Of a stretch of 64,000 nucleotides of DNA, positions 35,480-44,243 are shown piece after piece. The number at the start of each line of letters is the position of its first letter. Position 1 is the first letter of the stretch. A program made the position numbers and the translations under genes. This DNA is from UBA3210 sp048359995 (GTDB taxonomy: Bacteria > Bacillota_I > Bacilli_A > RFN20 > CAG-449): NCBI GenBank assembly GCA_048359995.1, contig DBGCPK010000008.1, positions 143,520 to 207,519 of the forward strand, written 5' to 3'. Below the pieces are notes generated by a model that ran no database searches, was not told the origin of the DNA, and was given only the letters and a program-made list of their open reading frames with translations.

Positions 35480-36802
35480 TTACATTTGCTTATTAAAGGC
35501 AATTTTTATTAGTTTATCCAACTTATCCGCCAAGAACAGCGGCACATTTAATATATTTCTGTCCAACGAAAGATTTCGCAAGGATAGGCGGACGATAAGT
35601 GGCGTTTCGGTCTGATAAAGTTTATAGTAGTTCTTTATGCTCGTCCCCTTTATGTTTTCACCCGCTTTTACTTCTACGGGGATCACATTGTTTTCGCGCT
35701 GTATAATAAAATCCACTTCGTATTGTCCGTTTGCCCAATATCTCGGCTTGCCCTCAAACATACGGGCAATGCTTTGCAAAACGTAATTTTCGGTAAGCGC
35801 GCCCTTAAATTCGGTAAACAGTCTGTTATTTTCGGTAAAAGCCGAAGTCGCCAGATGCGAATGTTTGCGAAGCAAGCCCACGTCGCCCATATAAATTTTG
35901 AACGCTGTCAGATCGTCGTAAGCGGAAAGCGGAAGTCCGGGCTTTGAAATTCGATACACTTTTCTTACGACATCGGCACTATTTAACCAATTTACTGCAT
36001 TTTCGTATTCACGCGCACGCGCGCCTTCTTTTACCGCTCTGTACAAAAATTTTTTATTTTCTTTGGCAAGTTGTGAGGGAAGGGAATCCCAAATGAGTTG
36101 AATTTTCTGAACGTCAAACTTTTCCGCGTGTTTGCCAAAGTCGCTTTCGTAAGAGAGAAGAATATCCGCCAAAATATCGTCGGCAGCCGCAATATCTCTG
36201 TCTTCCGTCCACACAAGCACGGCTTCCGGCATACCGCCAGTTACGAAATACATTTTAAGTTTTTCTATTAGCGGATTGAAAAACGCTTCGGGGATCGCTT
36301 CGATATTCTCAATGCTGTTCAGATATTCATACAAATTACCATCACCATTTGCAAGCAGAAATTCTTCAAAGGTTAAAGAACCCATTTCGAGAAAATCCAC
36401 TTTGCCTACGGGAAAGCCTTGCGATAATTTTAATCCTAACAACGAGCCTGCGCTTGCGACGTAATATTCGGGTGCATTCTCGCAGAAATATTTGAGTGTA
36501 TTCAATGCTTCTTCGCACGACTGTATTTCGTCGAAGATAATAAGGGTGTCGGTTGTTATTTTCTTTCCGCTTGCCATAGAAAGATTTTGCATAATTCGAT
36601 GCACGTCTTTCGTCGTTTGGAAAAACTGTTTATATTCCTGTTGACGTTCGAAGTTGACATAAAGAAAATCTGAAAAATATCGCTTTCCAAATTCCTGCAA
36701 TAACCAAGTTTTGCCGACCTGTCTTGCCCCGCGCAAAATAAGTGGTTTCCTTCTTTTAGCATTTTTCCATTTGAGTAAATCGTTTAAAATCAATCTTTCC
36801 AT
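35480..36802 (-). CDS. AAA ATPase with DUF4143 (accessory element ATPase)
   Basis: A 440-residue ATP-binding protein of the AAA_14 / DUF4143 group. Walker A is GARQVGKTWLLQ, Walker B LIIFDEIQ, sensor region VASAGSLLGL. The C-terminal DUF4143 part carries the PD-(D/E)xK-like YEVDFIIQRENNVIPVEVKAG. These genes are common, often horizontally moved, and of unknown function. It is followed by the broken XRE regulator. A TATAAT box lies just upstream near 36821-36826, and AAGGAG precedes the ATG. Confidence 0.88.
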   Translation of the reverse strand: MERLILNDLLKWKNAKRRKPLILRGARQVGKTWLLQEFGKRYFSDFLYVNFERQQEYKQFFQTTKDVHRIMQNLSMASGKKITTDTLIIFDEIQSCEEALNTLKYFCENAPEYYVASAGSLLGLKLSQGFPVGKVDFLEMGSLTFEEFLLANGDGNLYEYLNSIENIEAIPEAFFNPLIEKLKMYFVTGGMPEAVLVWTEDRDIAAADDILADILLSYESDFGKHAEKFDVQKIQLIWDSLPSQLAKENKKFLYRAVKEGARAREYENAVNWLNSADVVRKVYRISKPGLPLSAYDDLTAFKIYMGDVGLLRKHSHLATSAFTENNRLFTEFKGALTENYVLQSIARMFEGKPRYWANGQYEVDFIIQRENNVIPVEVKAGENIKGTSIKNYYKLYQTETPLIVRLSLRNLSLDRNILNVPLFLADKLDKLIKIAFNKQM

Positions 36803-36862
36803 TTAAACACTCCTTTGCATATAATTATACTCTTAGTGTTTGAGATCTTTAAGCAAAATTTA

Positions 36863-36909
36863 AAATTATGTGATTTTTTTCTCGTTTATTAGTTAAATTA
36901 TGTGATTTT
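36863..36909. repeat. Direct repeat at the right edge of the inserted segment
   Basis: AAATTATGTGATTTT occurs twice (36863-36877 and 36895-36909), 32 bases apart, exactly where HIT-like coding sequence resumes. It may be a scar of the insertion event. Confidence 0.55.
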
Positions 36910-36910
36910 A

Positions 36911-37060
36911 GCGAAATGGCACAAAAAACCTACTTATGAGTGCCCATATTTACGCATTACAAAGATGTATGGCGATGACAAACGTCTTTCCCAGGAAGAA
37001 TCGGAGATCATGAAATTAAAATTATTAAAAGAATTAGAGAAGTTGTTGAAAGTCAAATGA
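36911..37060 (+). pseudogene. C-terminal fragment of the split HIT-family gene
   Basis: An open plus-strand frame without its own start reads KWHKKPTYECPYLRITKMYG and ends ELEKLLKVK before TGA at 37058-37060. Its charged LSQEESEIMKLKLLKELEKLL tail resembles the C-terminus of the HIT-like proteins whose N-terminus lies at 35032. Together the two remnants lack roughly 60-70 central residues including the catalytic histidines. Confidence 0.6.
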
Positions 37061-37217
37061 TATCCTATCAAAATTTTTAAAATATATTTCCGAAATGAAA
37101 GCGCGGAATATTTCGCGGAACAGGCACTTTCCTTTAAATACCGAAAAACTTTTGCACTTTCCCGGCAAATAATCGCACCTTTTTATCTCCGACATATTAT
37201 ACTGTGGAGGTGTGCAA

Positions 37218-37967
37218 ATGAACGTCTATCAACTGGCTTTCCTTTCTTTAACCGCGATCTTCTTGGCCACCGCGTCGGGATCGGCAATGGTTTTTCTCCT
37301 GAAAAGAAATTTAAAGGAACGCGTATCCAATATGATTTTCGGATTTACTTCCGGAATTATGTTCAGCGCTTCGATTTTCGGATTGATTATTCCGGCAATC
37401 GAAAGCGGCGCATCTCAATACCGCATATCTTTTTTACCCGTCGTGTCCGGAATACTTCTCGGATCTTTTTTTCTGTTTTTTCTGGATATCGGATTATCGC
37501 GTTCCGGAAAAAAGAAAGGCAATGTCAAGTTTTTTACCGCCGTTACTACGCACAACATTCCGGAAGGATTAGCTATCGGACTTAGTTATTCCCTGAGCCT
37601 TTGTTCCTCCGATCCAGCATACCTCGTCGGCGCGATCAGTTTGACGATCGGCATTGCTTTGCAGAACATCCCCGAATCGCTGGCCGTTTCATTGACGCTT
37701 TACGAATCCGGTTTGTCGAAAGGAAAATCTTTTCTTCTCGGAACGCTTTCGGGAATCGTCGAACCGATTTTCGGTTTAATCGGTTTGTTTCTCTCCGTTA
37801 ACATCGACTTTCTGTTGCCATGGTTGCTCTCTTTTGCCGGCGGAGCGATGATTTACATTACCATCGACGAGTTAATTCCCGGTTCAAAAAAAGAAGGACA
37901 GCCCCTTTACGGAGTGTGGTCCTTCATTCTCGGTTTTTGTCTGATGATTATCTTGGAAACCCTTTAA
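37218..37967 (+). CDS. ZIP-family metal transporter
   Basis: A 249-residue, eight-span transporter importing Zn2+ or related divalent metal ions. Metal-binding TM4 and TM5 motifs are HNIPEG and QNIPES. The ATG at 37218 has GGAGGTG upstream. Its 3' end overlaps the convergent YfhO gene by 4 bp and no terminator is visible between them. Confidence 0.92.
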   Translation: MNVYQLAFLSLTAIFLATASGSAMVFLLKRNLKERVSNMIFGFTSGIMFSASIFGLIIPAIESGASQYRISFLPVVSGILLGSFFLFFLDIGLSRSGKKKGNVKFFTAVTTHNIPEGLAIGLSYSLSLCSSDPAYLVGAISLTIGIALQNIPESLAVSLTLYESGLSKGKSFLLGTLSGIVEPIFGLIGLFLSVNIDFLLPWLLSFAGGAMIYITIDELIPGSKKEGQPLYGVWSFILGFCLMIILETL

Positions 37968-40900
37968 TTCTTTATCATTCCTCTCGTCGACAGTTCGATG
38001 AACTCTTTATCGTCGCGTACGATGTGGAGGGAGTAATAAATGCCCGCGAAGATCATACTTCCGACGATAAATCCGAGACAGCCTTCGTAGAGATACGGGG
38101 TAAGATAGTCCAGCCGATAGCGATAATTTCCTTTCTCGTTGATAAACGAGATAAATCCACCCTGTCCTTTGAAAATCTCGATCTCTTTTTCGTTCCCTTC
38201 CTCGTCGATTCTCGTCAACGTCCAACCGGTATCGTAAGGAATCGTCAGCACCGAAACTTTGTTTTCAGTTTGACTGCTTTCGAACGTGTAACGATTCGTA
38301 TCCCGAGTCACATTGGTGAATTCGCTCTGCTTCTGCTTTCCTATCGATTCGATATAACTGTCGTAATATTGATACGTCGCGTTTGGTTTAGCCAAAACCG
38401 CGGTCGATTTAAACGTATCCTTGACAGTGATGACGATCTTATAAACCGGACGATCGACGTAAAAACCGCGTTCATATTTTTTATCGCCGGATTTGTCGTA
38501 GTAATGCGTCATATGCCGATCGGAACAAATTTCGTTTCCTTCCCGATCGTACAGCGTAATGATCAGGTTTTCTCCCATTCGTTCGGTCAAGGTGATGTAC
38601 GCGCCTCCGCGAGAAGATGCGTCCGGCGCCAAAGGAGATGTCAGATTGACGATCAACTCCGAATTCCATTTCAAAGCAGTCGCTTTGCTGGTGGTGTATC
38701 CTTCATATTCATCCCATTCGTTGAGAAATGCACCGCTGCCGCCGGGTCCGTCGTCCCATTTTGCCGCGCGGATCGTTGCCTCATTGTTGGAAATCGTCCG
38801 CGTATAGATGATTCCCTTAAAATATGCGGAAAAGTCGATATCTTCGCTGTATGTCAGATCCGGATATTGTTCGATAATCCTCAAAGCGTCCTCTTCATAG
38901 AGAATCGCGCGATCGGTGAGCAAATATTCCAACTTCGGTACGTATCCCGTATAAGTTCCGCTGAGGTAATAATTATTATAATAGGTGCTTTGCATCAATC
39001 CGGAAACGTAATCGGCGCTGACGATCGAATCGAAATTGAATCCCAACGAAATGTAGTTGTCGTTCCGATAAACTACCTTTCCGTTTTCTTCGAATATTTT
39101 CGTCAATCCGAAAGGGACGTTGGAGTCATCTTCGTTCATAATGTAATATTTCACGTTGAGAAAGTTTTCCAGATTGATCTTCTTTTCGTGATCTCCCATC
39201 GACCAACTTCCGTTTCCGCAATCGTAAGTAAAGTGCGTCCATTGCAGAAAATCATTGAGTTCATAACCATAAATGGAGTGAAAAGAGCCGAGTCCGTTGT
39301 AATTTTCCACCATTCCCAAATTGTTGCTGTTCCGCGAAAGCGAAGTATTGTAAACGCGATAGTACGACTCGTCATTCTTTTTGATCTGTTCAAGAAGTTT
39401 CTGCTCGCTTTTCAAACTTTCCCTTCCTCCGTAAAGATCGTCGTAAGAAGAAGTTCCGAAAAATCCGACATACAATTCGTCTCCGCCAAGATTGATCGAA
39501 AATCCGAGAAGAAGATTGCAAGAAACGACCGCTTCGATCGCAATCACCCATTTCAATGTTCCGGCGAGTTCCCTGTTTTTGAATTTCCATCGCATATAAG
39601 CGAACAGGATGACCAAATAAGCCATCTGCGCGTAGACCACGTTGGTTGCGTCGACGTCCATATCTTGCACCGAACTCGTTCCCTGCAATTTTTTGCAAAG
39701 ATAAAGAAGAAGAATCTCCATTCCCAAGCAGACGAGGAAAGAGATGTCCAAGAACCATGCTTTCATCTTATCCCGACGGTCAAAACTGATTCCGGCATAG
39801 AGGAACATGCAGACAACAGGAAACAATTGCCACCTTCCGTAGGCAATATTGGTAAATCCGGAAAAGCAATAATAAGCGAAAGGCGTGAAAATCAAGACCA
39901 AAATTCCGATCGTTCCGACAACGTGAGAAATCCTTTTCTGACGGAAACTCTGCATCACCGAAGGAATCATCATCAGCATTACCGGCGTGTATAGAAACAA
40001 CGAACTCAAAGCGTTGTCGTAGCCGGTATTATTGATGATGATATGATCGTTGCAAGAAACCGTCGGATAAAAGAAACTTACCAAAGGATAGAGGTAAACG
40101 CGGGCGATATTGCTGATGATCGACGTACTGGAACTGCTTCCTCTGGTAAAATAAAACAGATTGGATATCAGCGCCTTTACGTTGTGCAGAGCCATTGCGA
40201 TTTCTCCGTTTTTCAACGCGGTAAATACGGCCCGTACGCTGTCTTTGACAACTTCTGTATAAGAAGACGAAGAAGCTCGCGAAGAATTCAATGCCACCGA
40301 AAATGCAGGAAGAAGAACGATGAGGGATAAAACGATTCCCACCGCATACGCGGCGATTCCAAGTCCGATTATCTCTCCTCTTTCTTTTTTGCTGTAACCC
40401 GACCACAATTGAAAATATCGGAAAACCGCGTACATCACCGTGCAGAAACAGATCATAATGAAGAAGAAATAATTCGTCATCGCCGAAAGGAATAGAGAGA
40501 GGATCAACTTTGCGGGTTTCCGCGTTCTCAGAAGAACTTCGATTCCGTACATCACCAACGGCAAAAGAATCGTAATTTCCAGAAAATGATTGAACCAAAG
40601 GTAGTACAGAGACCATCCGGAAAAAGCGTAAGCTACGCCGATCATTTCGGCGGTTTCGATCCGAACTTTAAAGAGTTCCAACAATTTTTTCATGATATAT
40701 CCCGAGAGAACCATCTTGCTCATTATCAAGAAAGCCTGCATCTGCGGAACCAAAGAACGCGGAACCAAAAGCGTAGGAAGAAAGAAAATATCTAAAAGAT
40801 AGTAAAAACTATTCGAGCCGATATTGTTGACCCCAAGATTGGTATTTTCGTCCCATAAAACGAATTTCCCCGAAGTCAAATAACTCCACCAGTCGTCAAA

Positions 40901-41128
40901 ACCGTTGAAATAAAAAGGGATCTCCTGCAAGACAAAATCGCCGTTAACCGGAATCGTAAAGGAATTATTGATCAACGTTATGCCGAACAGAAAACAACTG
41001 ATCAAGTACAGGAAAAGAACGAATCGGACATTGCCGCGATTCAAAAAGCGGACGAGCGCGCGATAAGGCGTTGAAGCGACGATCTTCCGATAGTATTTGT
41101 TATCTTTGAATCCTTTTGTCTGTTCCAT
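37964..41128 (-). CDS. YfhO-family membrane protein (glycosyltransferase-like)
   Basis: A 1054-residue protein with about a dozen membrane segments in the first 560 residues, a large extracytoplasmic domain (about 570-1000) and one last segment near 1015-1035. This layout matches YfhO proteins, which have a GT-C-like membrane core and are linked to glycosylation of lipoteichoic acid. The first loop (FDDWWSYLTSGKFVLWDENTNLGVN) contains the conserved Asp/Trp residues of the family. It has few close neighbours: rlmH lies downstream of no shared frame but 12 bases upstream on the same strand. Confidence 0.88.
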   Translation of the reverse strand: MEQTKGFKDNKYYRKIVASTPYRALVRFLNRGNVRFVLFLYLISCFLFGITLINNSFTIPVNGDFVLQEIPFYFNGFDDWWSYLTSGKFVLWDENTNLGVNNIGSNSFYYLLDIFFLPTLLVPRSLVPQMQAFLIMSKMVLSGYIMKKLLELFKVRIETAEMIGVAYAFSGWSLYYLWFNHFLEITILLPLVMYGIEVLLRTRKPAKLILSLFLSAMTNYFFFIMICFCTVMYAVFRYFQLWSGYSKKERGEIIGLGIAAYAVGIVLSLIVLLPAFSVALNSSRASSSSYTEVVKDSVRAVFTALKNGEIAMALHNVKALISNLFYFTRGSSSSTSIISNIARVYLYPLVSFFYPTVSCNDHIIINNTGYDNALSSLFLYTPVMLMMIPSVMQSFRQKRISHVVGTIGILVLIFTPFAYYCFSGFTNIAYGRWQLFPVVCMFLYAGISFDRRDKMKAWFLDISFLVCLGMEILLLYLCKKLQGTSSVQDMDVDATNVVYAQMAYLVILFAYMRWKFKNRELAGTLKWVIAIEAVVSCNLLLGFSINLGGDELYVGFFGTSSYDDLYGGRESLKSEQKLLEQIKKNDESYYRVYNTSLSRNSNNLGMVENYNGLGSFHSIYGYELNDFLQWTHFTYDCGNGSWSMGDHEKKINLENFLNVKYYIMNEDDSNVPFGLTKIFEENGKVVYRNDNYISLGFNFDSIVSADYVSGLMQSTYYNNYYLSGTYTGYVPKLEYLLTDRAILYEEDALRIIEQYPDLTYSEDIDFSAYFKGIIYTRTISNNEATIRAAKWDDGPGGSGAFLNEWDEYEGYTTSKATALKWNSELIVNLTSPLAPDASSRGGAYITLTERMGENLIITLYDREGNEICSDRHMTHYYDKSGDKKYERGFYVDRPVYKIVITVKDTFKSTAVLAKPNATYQYYDSYIESIGKQKQSEFTNVTRDTNRYTFESSQTENKVSVLTIPYDTGWTLTRIDEEGNEKEIEIFKGQGGFISFINEKGNYRYRLDYLTPYLYEGCLGFIVGSMIFAGIYYSLHIVRDDKEFIELSTRGMIKN

Positions 41129-41140
41129 ACGCTCTCTTCC

Positions 41141-41617
41141 CTATTTATGATATGTTTCGCGGCAGATGATCTTAAAACTCCGATAAATCTGTTCCAGAAT
41201 CAACACCCGCGTCAACTGATGAGTAAAAGTCATTTTCGAAAGACTCAGCGATAAGTCGCTCCGCTTACGAAGGATATCGGACAATCCGTAGGAAGAACCG
41301 ATGACGAAGACGAGGCTTTTTCCCCGATTCGCCAATTCTTCCACCTTTCCTGCAAATTCCTCGCTGGACATTTCCTTTCCGCGCAAATCGAGAAGAACGA
41401 CAAAATCTTCCTCTTTAATCTGATTTAACAAGCTTTCCCCTTCTCTATCCAACGCCTGCAAAACAGACGCTTCGCTTGTATCTCGGATTTTCTCTTCCTC
41501 GATTTCCGTAACGGAGAGTTTGCAATATCGGCTCAGCCTTTTGACGTATTCGCCAATCTCCTCCCGATGAAAACTCTCTTTGATTTTCCCTACGGCGAGA
41601 ATTTTGATGCGAATCAT
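41141..41617 (-). CDS. rlmH: 23S rRNA pseudouridine-1915 N3-methyltransferase
   Basis: A 158-residue SPOUT-fold methyltransferase acting on helix 69 of the large ribosomal subunit. The C-terminal knot region reads FVIGSSYGLSD and ends LEQIYRSFKIICRETYHK, the family signature. It starts at 41617, overlapping the walJ stop by 4 bp. The order walJ-rlmH is typical. Confidence 0.96.
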   Translation of the reverse strand: MIRIKILAVGKIKESFHREEIGEYVKRLSRYCKLSVTEIEEEKIRDTSEASVLQALDREGESLLNQIKEEDFVVLLDLRGKEMSSEEFAGKVEELANRGKSLVFVIGSSYGLSDILRKRSDLSLSLSKMTFTHQLTRVLILEQIYRSFKIICRETYHK

Positions 41618-42375
41618 ATCCGAATCAAATCCTCTCCGCCCGAAACTGTCTCTTTTTGACTGGCGCATCGGATTCGATAGCGGTCAAAATCCACACCGCG
41701 TTTTTTAAAAACTTTCATCAAATCCGCCAAAGCGAGTTCCGGACTATTGACTTCTTCCGACAGGTGAGCCAGTACGATCTCTTTTGTCTTCTCTCCGATC
41801 ACATCGCACAAATAATTCGCACTGTCTTCGTTGGAAAGATGACCATAATCGCCCATAATCCGCTTTTTCAGCGACTGCGGCCGATCGCTTTCGATCAACG
41901 CTTTGACATTGTGATTGGATTCGAAGATATAGTAATCGGCATTCCCGATCATTTCGACGGATTTTTCATAAAGGTAACCGGTGTCCGTAATGTAAACCAA
42001 CTTTTCTTTTCCGTCTCCGATCGAAAACCCTACCGAGCCGTCCGTATCGTGCGAAGTCGGAATAACGACAACATCGAATCCGTTGATCAGATAACTTTGA
42101 TAGGGAATCAACTGATTTGACAAGGGTATATCCGGAAAAGTCGCATAAGTCGCATAGATGATCTCTTTGGGAAACGCTTCGATTCCGGATATGTGATCGC
42201 TGTGATTGTGCGTAATCAGCACATATCCGATATCTTCCACTTTTTTTCCGATATCTTCCATTTTCGCTTTCAATTTTCTTTTGGAAATGCCCGCATCGAT
42301 GAGAAGATACCTACCCTCCGATTCGATCAAAGCGCAATTTCCTTTCGATCCCGATTCAAAAACAAAAAATTTCAT
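41614..42375 (-). CDS. walJ: Metallo-beta-lactamase-fold hydrolase WalJ (YycJ)
   Basis: A 253-residue MBL-fold protein with the zinc motif ITHNHSDHISG, a second ligand set around TSHDTDGSVGF and AHLSEEVNSPELA near the end. WalJ proteins are probable nucleases linked to DNA repair and replication; here the gene lies directly behind dnaB, overlapping it by 4 bp. The WalKR genes normally nearby are absent from the window. Confidence 0.92.
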   Translation of the reverse strand: MKFFVFESGSKGNCALIESEGRYLLIDAGISKRKLKAKMEDIGKKVEDIGYVLITHNHSDHISGIEAFPKEIIYATYATFPDIPLSNQLIPYQSYLINGFDVVVIPTSHDTDGSVGFSIGDGKEKLVYITDTGYLYEKSVEMIGNADYYIFESNHNVKALIESDRPQSLKKRIMGDYGHLSNEDSANYLCDVIGEKTKEIVLAHLSEEVNSPELALADLMKVFKKRGVDFDRYRIRCASQKETVSGGEDLIRI

Positions 42376-43772
42376 TTGTTTTCTCCGCCTACTTCGATAA
42401 ATTTTCCGATATTCATCAAAAATTGCAATTCGATCGTTCCCGTCTTTCCATTTCGATTTTTTGCAATGATGATCTTCGTCGTCTTGGCGACGTCGTAAGC
42501 GCCGTCGCTGTCCGCATTTTCGGTTTTTTTGGCTTCTTCCTGTTGTTTTTCCGGTTTCTGATAATCGTCCCTGTGAATGAAAAGAACCTGATCCGCATCC
42601 TGTTCGATCGAACCGGAATCCCTTAAATCCGAAAGAATCGGTTGCCGTGCGCTTTTTTCGTTAGCGCGAGACAACTGGCTCAAACAGATAATCGGAAGAT
42701 CGAGTTCCCGAGCCAAAGCCTTGATCGATCGGGAAATTTCCCCGACTTCGATCGCCCTTGACACTTCTCCCAATTTGGCATTTGTCGTAATCAGTCCGAG
42801 ATAGTCGATAAAAATCGCCGCAAGATCGGGATGAGACGCTTTTAATTTTTTTGCTTTTGTCCGGATATCGTTCAACCTGATTGACGCGGTATCGTCGATA
42901 AAAATTTGCGTTTTTTTCAATCTTGTACTCGCCACGTCCAAAGCGAGCCAATCGTCAGGTTGAAGATTTCCCGAAGATAAAAAAGTAGAATTAATTCCCG
43001 CAACAGAAGAAATCAACCTTCGGCATATCGATTCCGCGTCCATTTCCAACGAAAAGAAAGCAACGGGACGTCCGGTTGAATTGGCGGCATTGTAAATCAA
43101 ATTGATCGCCAGCGCGGTCTTGCCCACACTCGGTCGCGCAGCCAAAATGATAAAATTTCCCTTTTGCCAACCTTGCGTGTATCTGTCGAGACTATCGAAT
43201 CCGGTGGTAATACCGATGCAATATTTATTGCTTTTCTCCACGCTCTTTTCGATTTTCAGTTTATAGGTTACCTGATTGACGACTTCTTGCGCCGTTACAA
43301 ACTCTGCGACCCTTCGAGCTTGAGTAACGGCAAGAACTTTGTTTTCGCATTCAGCGATATACTGAGACACGTCTTGAATTTTCTCTTTTTTCAATCCTTC
43401 GATGCACCCCTGCATCGTCGCAATCAACCGTCGTGCCAGTGAAGCATCCTTAATGATTCTGACGTGATAATACGCATTGCTTTCCCCGATATAGGAATCT
43501 ACCAAATCGTACAGGTATTCGACACCTCCGATTTTATCGAGTACTTTCATCGTCGTATCGAGTTGAGTAACGACCACGGGGATGTCGACTTCGTATCCCA
43601 ACGTCACCAAATCGGAAACAGCCTGAAAGATCAACTGGTGTTGCACGTGTACGAAATCTTTGGCTTCCAGCGTGGAAGAGATCTCGTCTCTGAGATTTTT
43701 AGCGCAAAGCATCGCGCCGAGAACCGCTTTTTCCGCCTCGTATGTATTGTTGTAAAATTCGATTTCCGCCAT
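42372..43772 (-). CDS. dnaB: Replicative DNA helicase
   Basis: A 466-residue hexameric helicase (called DnaC in Bacillus). The N-terminal helical domain (NNTYEAEKAVLGAML) and RecA-type motor are intact: Walker A ARPSVGKTALAIN, Walker B AIFIDYLGLI, DnaB signature LSQLSRANEKSARQPILSDLRDSGSIEQDAD. It follows rplI by 12 bases, the usual Bacillota arrangement rplI-dnaB. No intein is present. Confidence 0.98.
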   Translation of the reverse strand: MAEIEFYNNTYEAEKAVLGAMLCAKNLRDEISSTLEAKDFVHVQHQLIFQAVSDLVTLGYEVDIPVVVTQLDTTMKVLDKIGGVEYLYDLVDSYIGESNAYYHVRIIKDASLARRLIATMQGCIEGLKKEKIQDVSQYIAECENKVLAVTQARRVAEFVTAQEVVNQVTYKLKIEKSVEKSNKYCIGITTGFDSLDRYTQGWQKGNFIILAARPSVGKTALAINLIYNAANSTGRPVAFFSLEMDAESICRRLISSVAGINSTFLSSGNLQPDDWLALDVASTRLKKTQIFIDDTASIRLNDIRTKAKKLKASHPDLAAIFIDYLGLITTNAKLGEVSRAIEVGEISRSIKALARELDLPIICLSQLSRANEKSARQPILSDLRDSGSIEQDADQVLFIHRDDYQKPEKQQEEAKKTENADSDGAYDVAKTTKIIIAKNRNGKTGTIELQFLMNIGKFIEVGGENK

Positions 43773-43784
43773 AAAACTTCCCGT

Positions 43785-44231
43785 TTACTTTTCGCTTACA
43801 TGAACTCTGATCGTCGCAAAAACGTCTTTGAACAATTCGATCTTCAGATTGGTGTATCCGAAAGCGTTGATCGTATATTTGTCGATGAATTTTCTTTTGT
43901 CGACATTGATTTGATATTTTTCTTTCAGCATCTCGACGACCTGTTTTTGGGATATCGTCCCCATCATTCTTCCGTCTTTGCTCGACGGCGCCGTGAATTC
44001 GAGAACGATCTCTTTGATTTTTTCGGCCGTTTCTTCCGCTTGCGCTTTCTTTTTATCCCATTCTTCTTTCTCGTTTTGGATCTGTCGATCTCTGACTTCC
44101 AATCCCGCCGCAGTCGATTTCACCGCCAAGCGTCGCGGAATCAAATAATTCTGTGCGTATCCGTCGGAGACTTCGACAACCTGATTTTTTTTGCCGACCG
44201 ACTTTACGTCTTGCAATAAAATGATTTTCAT
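43785..44231 (-). CDS. rplI: 50S ribosomal protein L9
   Basis: A 148-residue L9 with N-terminal MKIILLQDVKSVGKKNQVVEVSDGYAQN signature domain, long connecting helix and C-terminal rRNA-binding domain. It lies between gdpP and dnaB in the standard order. AGGAGG precedes the ATG. Confidence 0.97.
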   Translation of the reverse strand: MKIILLQDVKSVGKKNQVVEVSDGYAQNYLIPRRLAVKSTAAGLEVRDRQIQNEKEEWDKKKAQAEETAEKIKEIVLEFTAPSSKDGRMMGTISQKQVVEMLKEKYQINVDKRKFIDKYTINAFGYTNLKIELFKDVFATIRVHVSEK

Positions 44232-44243
44232 CTTTTCTACCTC

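Noticed and set aside
37820..39994. A 724-codon plus-strand open frame
   Set aside because: It is antisense to the YfhO gene; the codon bias (NNC/NNG symmetry, TCG/CGA-rich) keeps the opposite frame open. Its composition is Arg/Ile/Val/Phe-rich without any domain.
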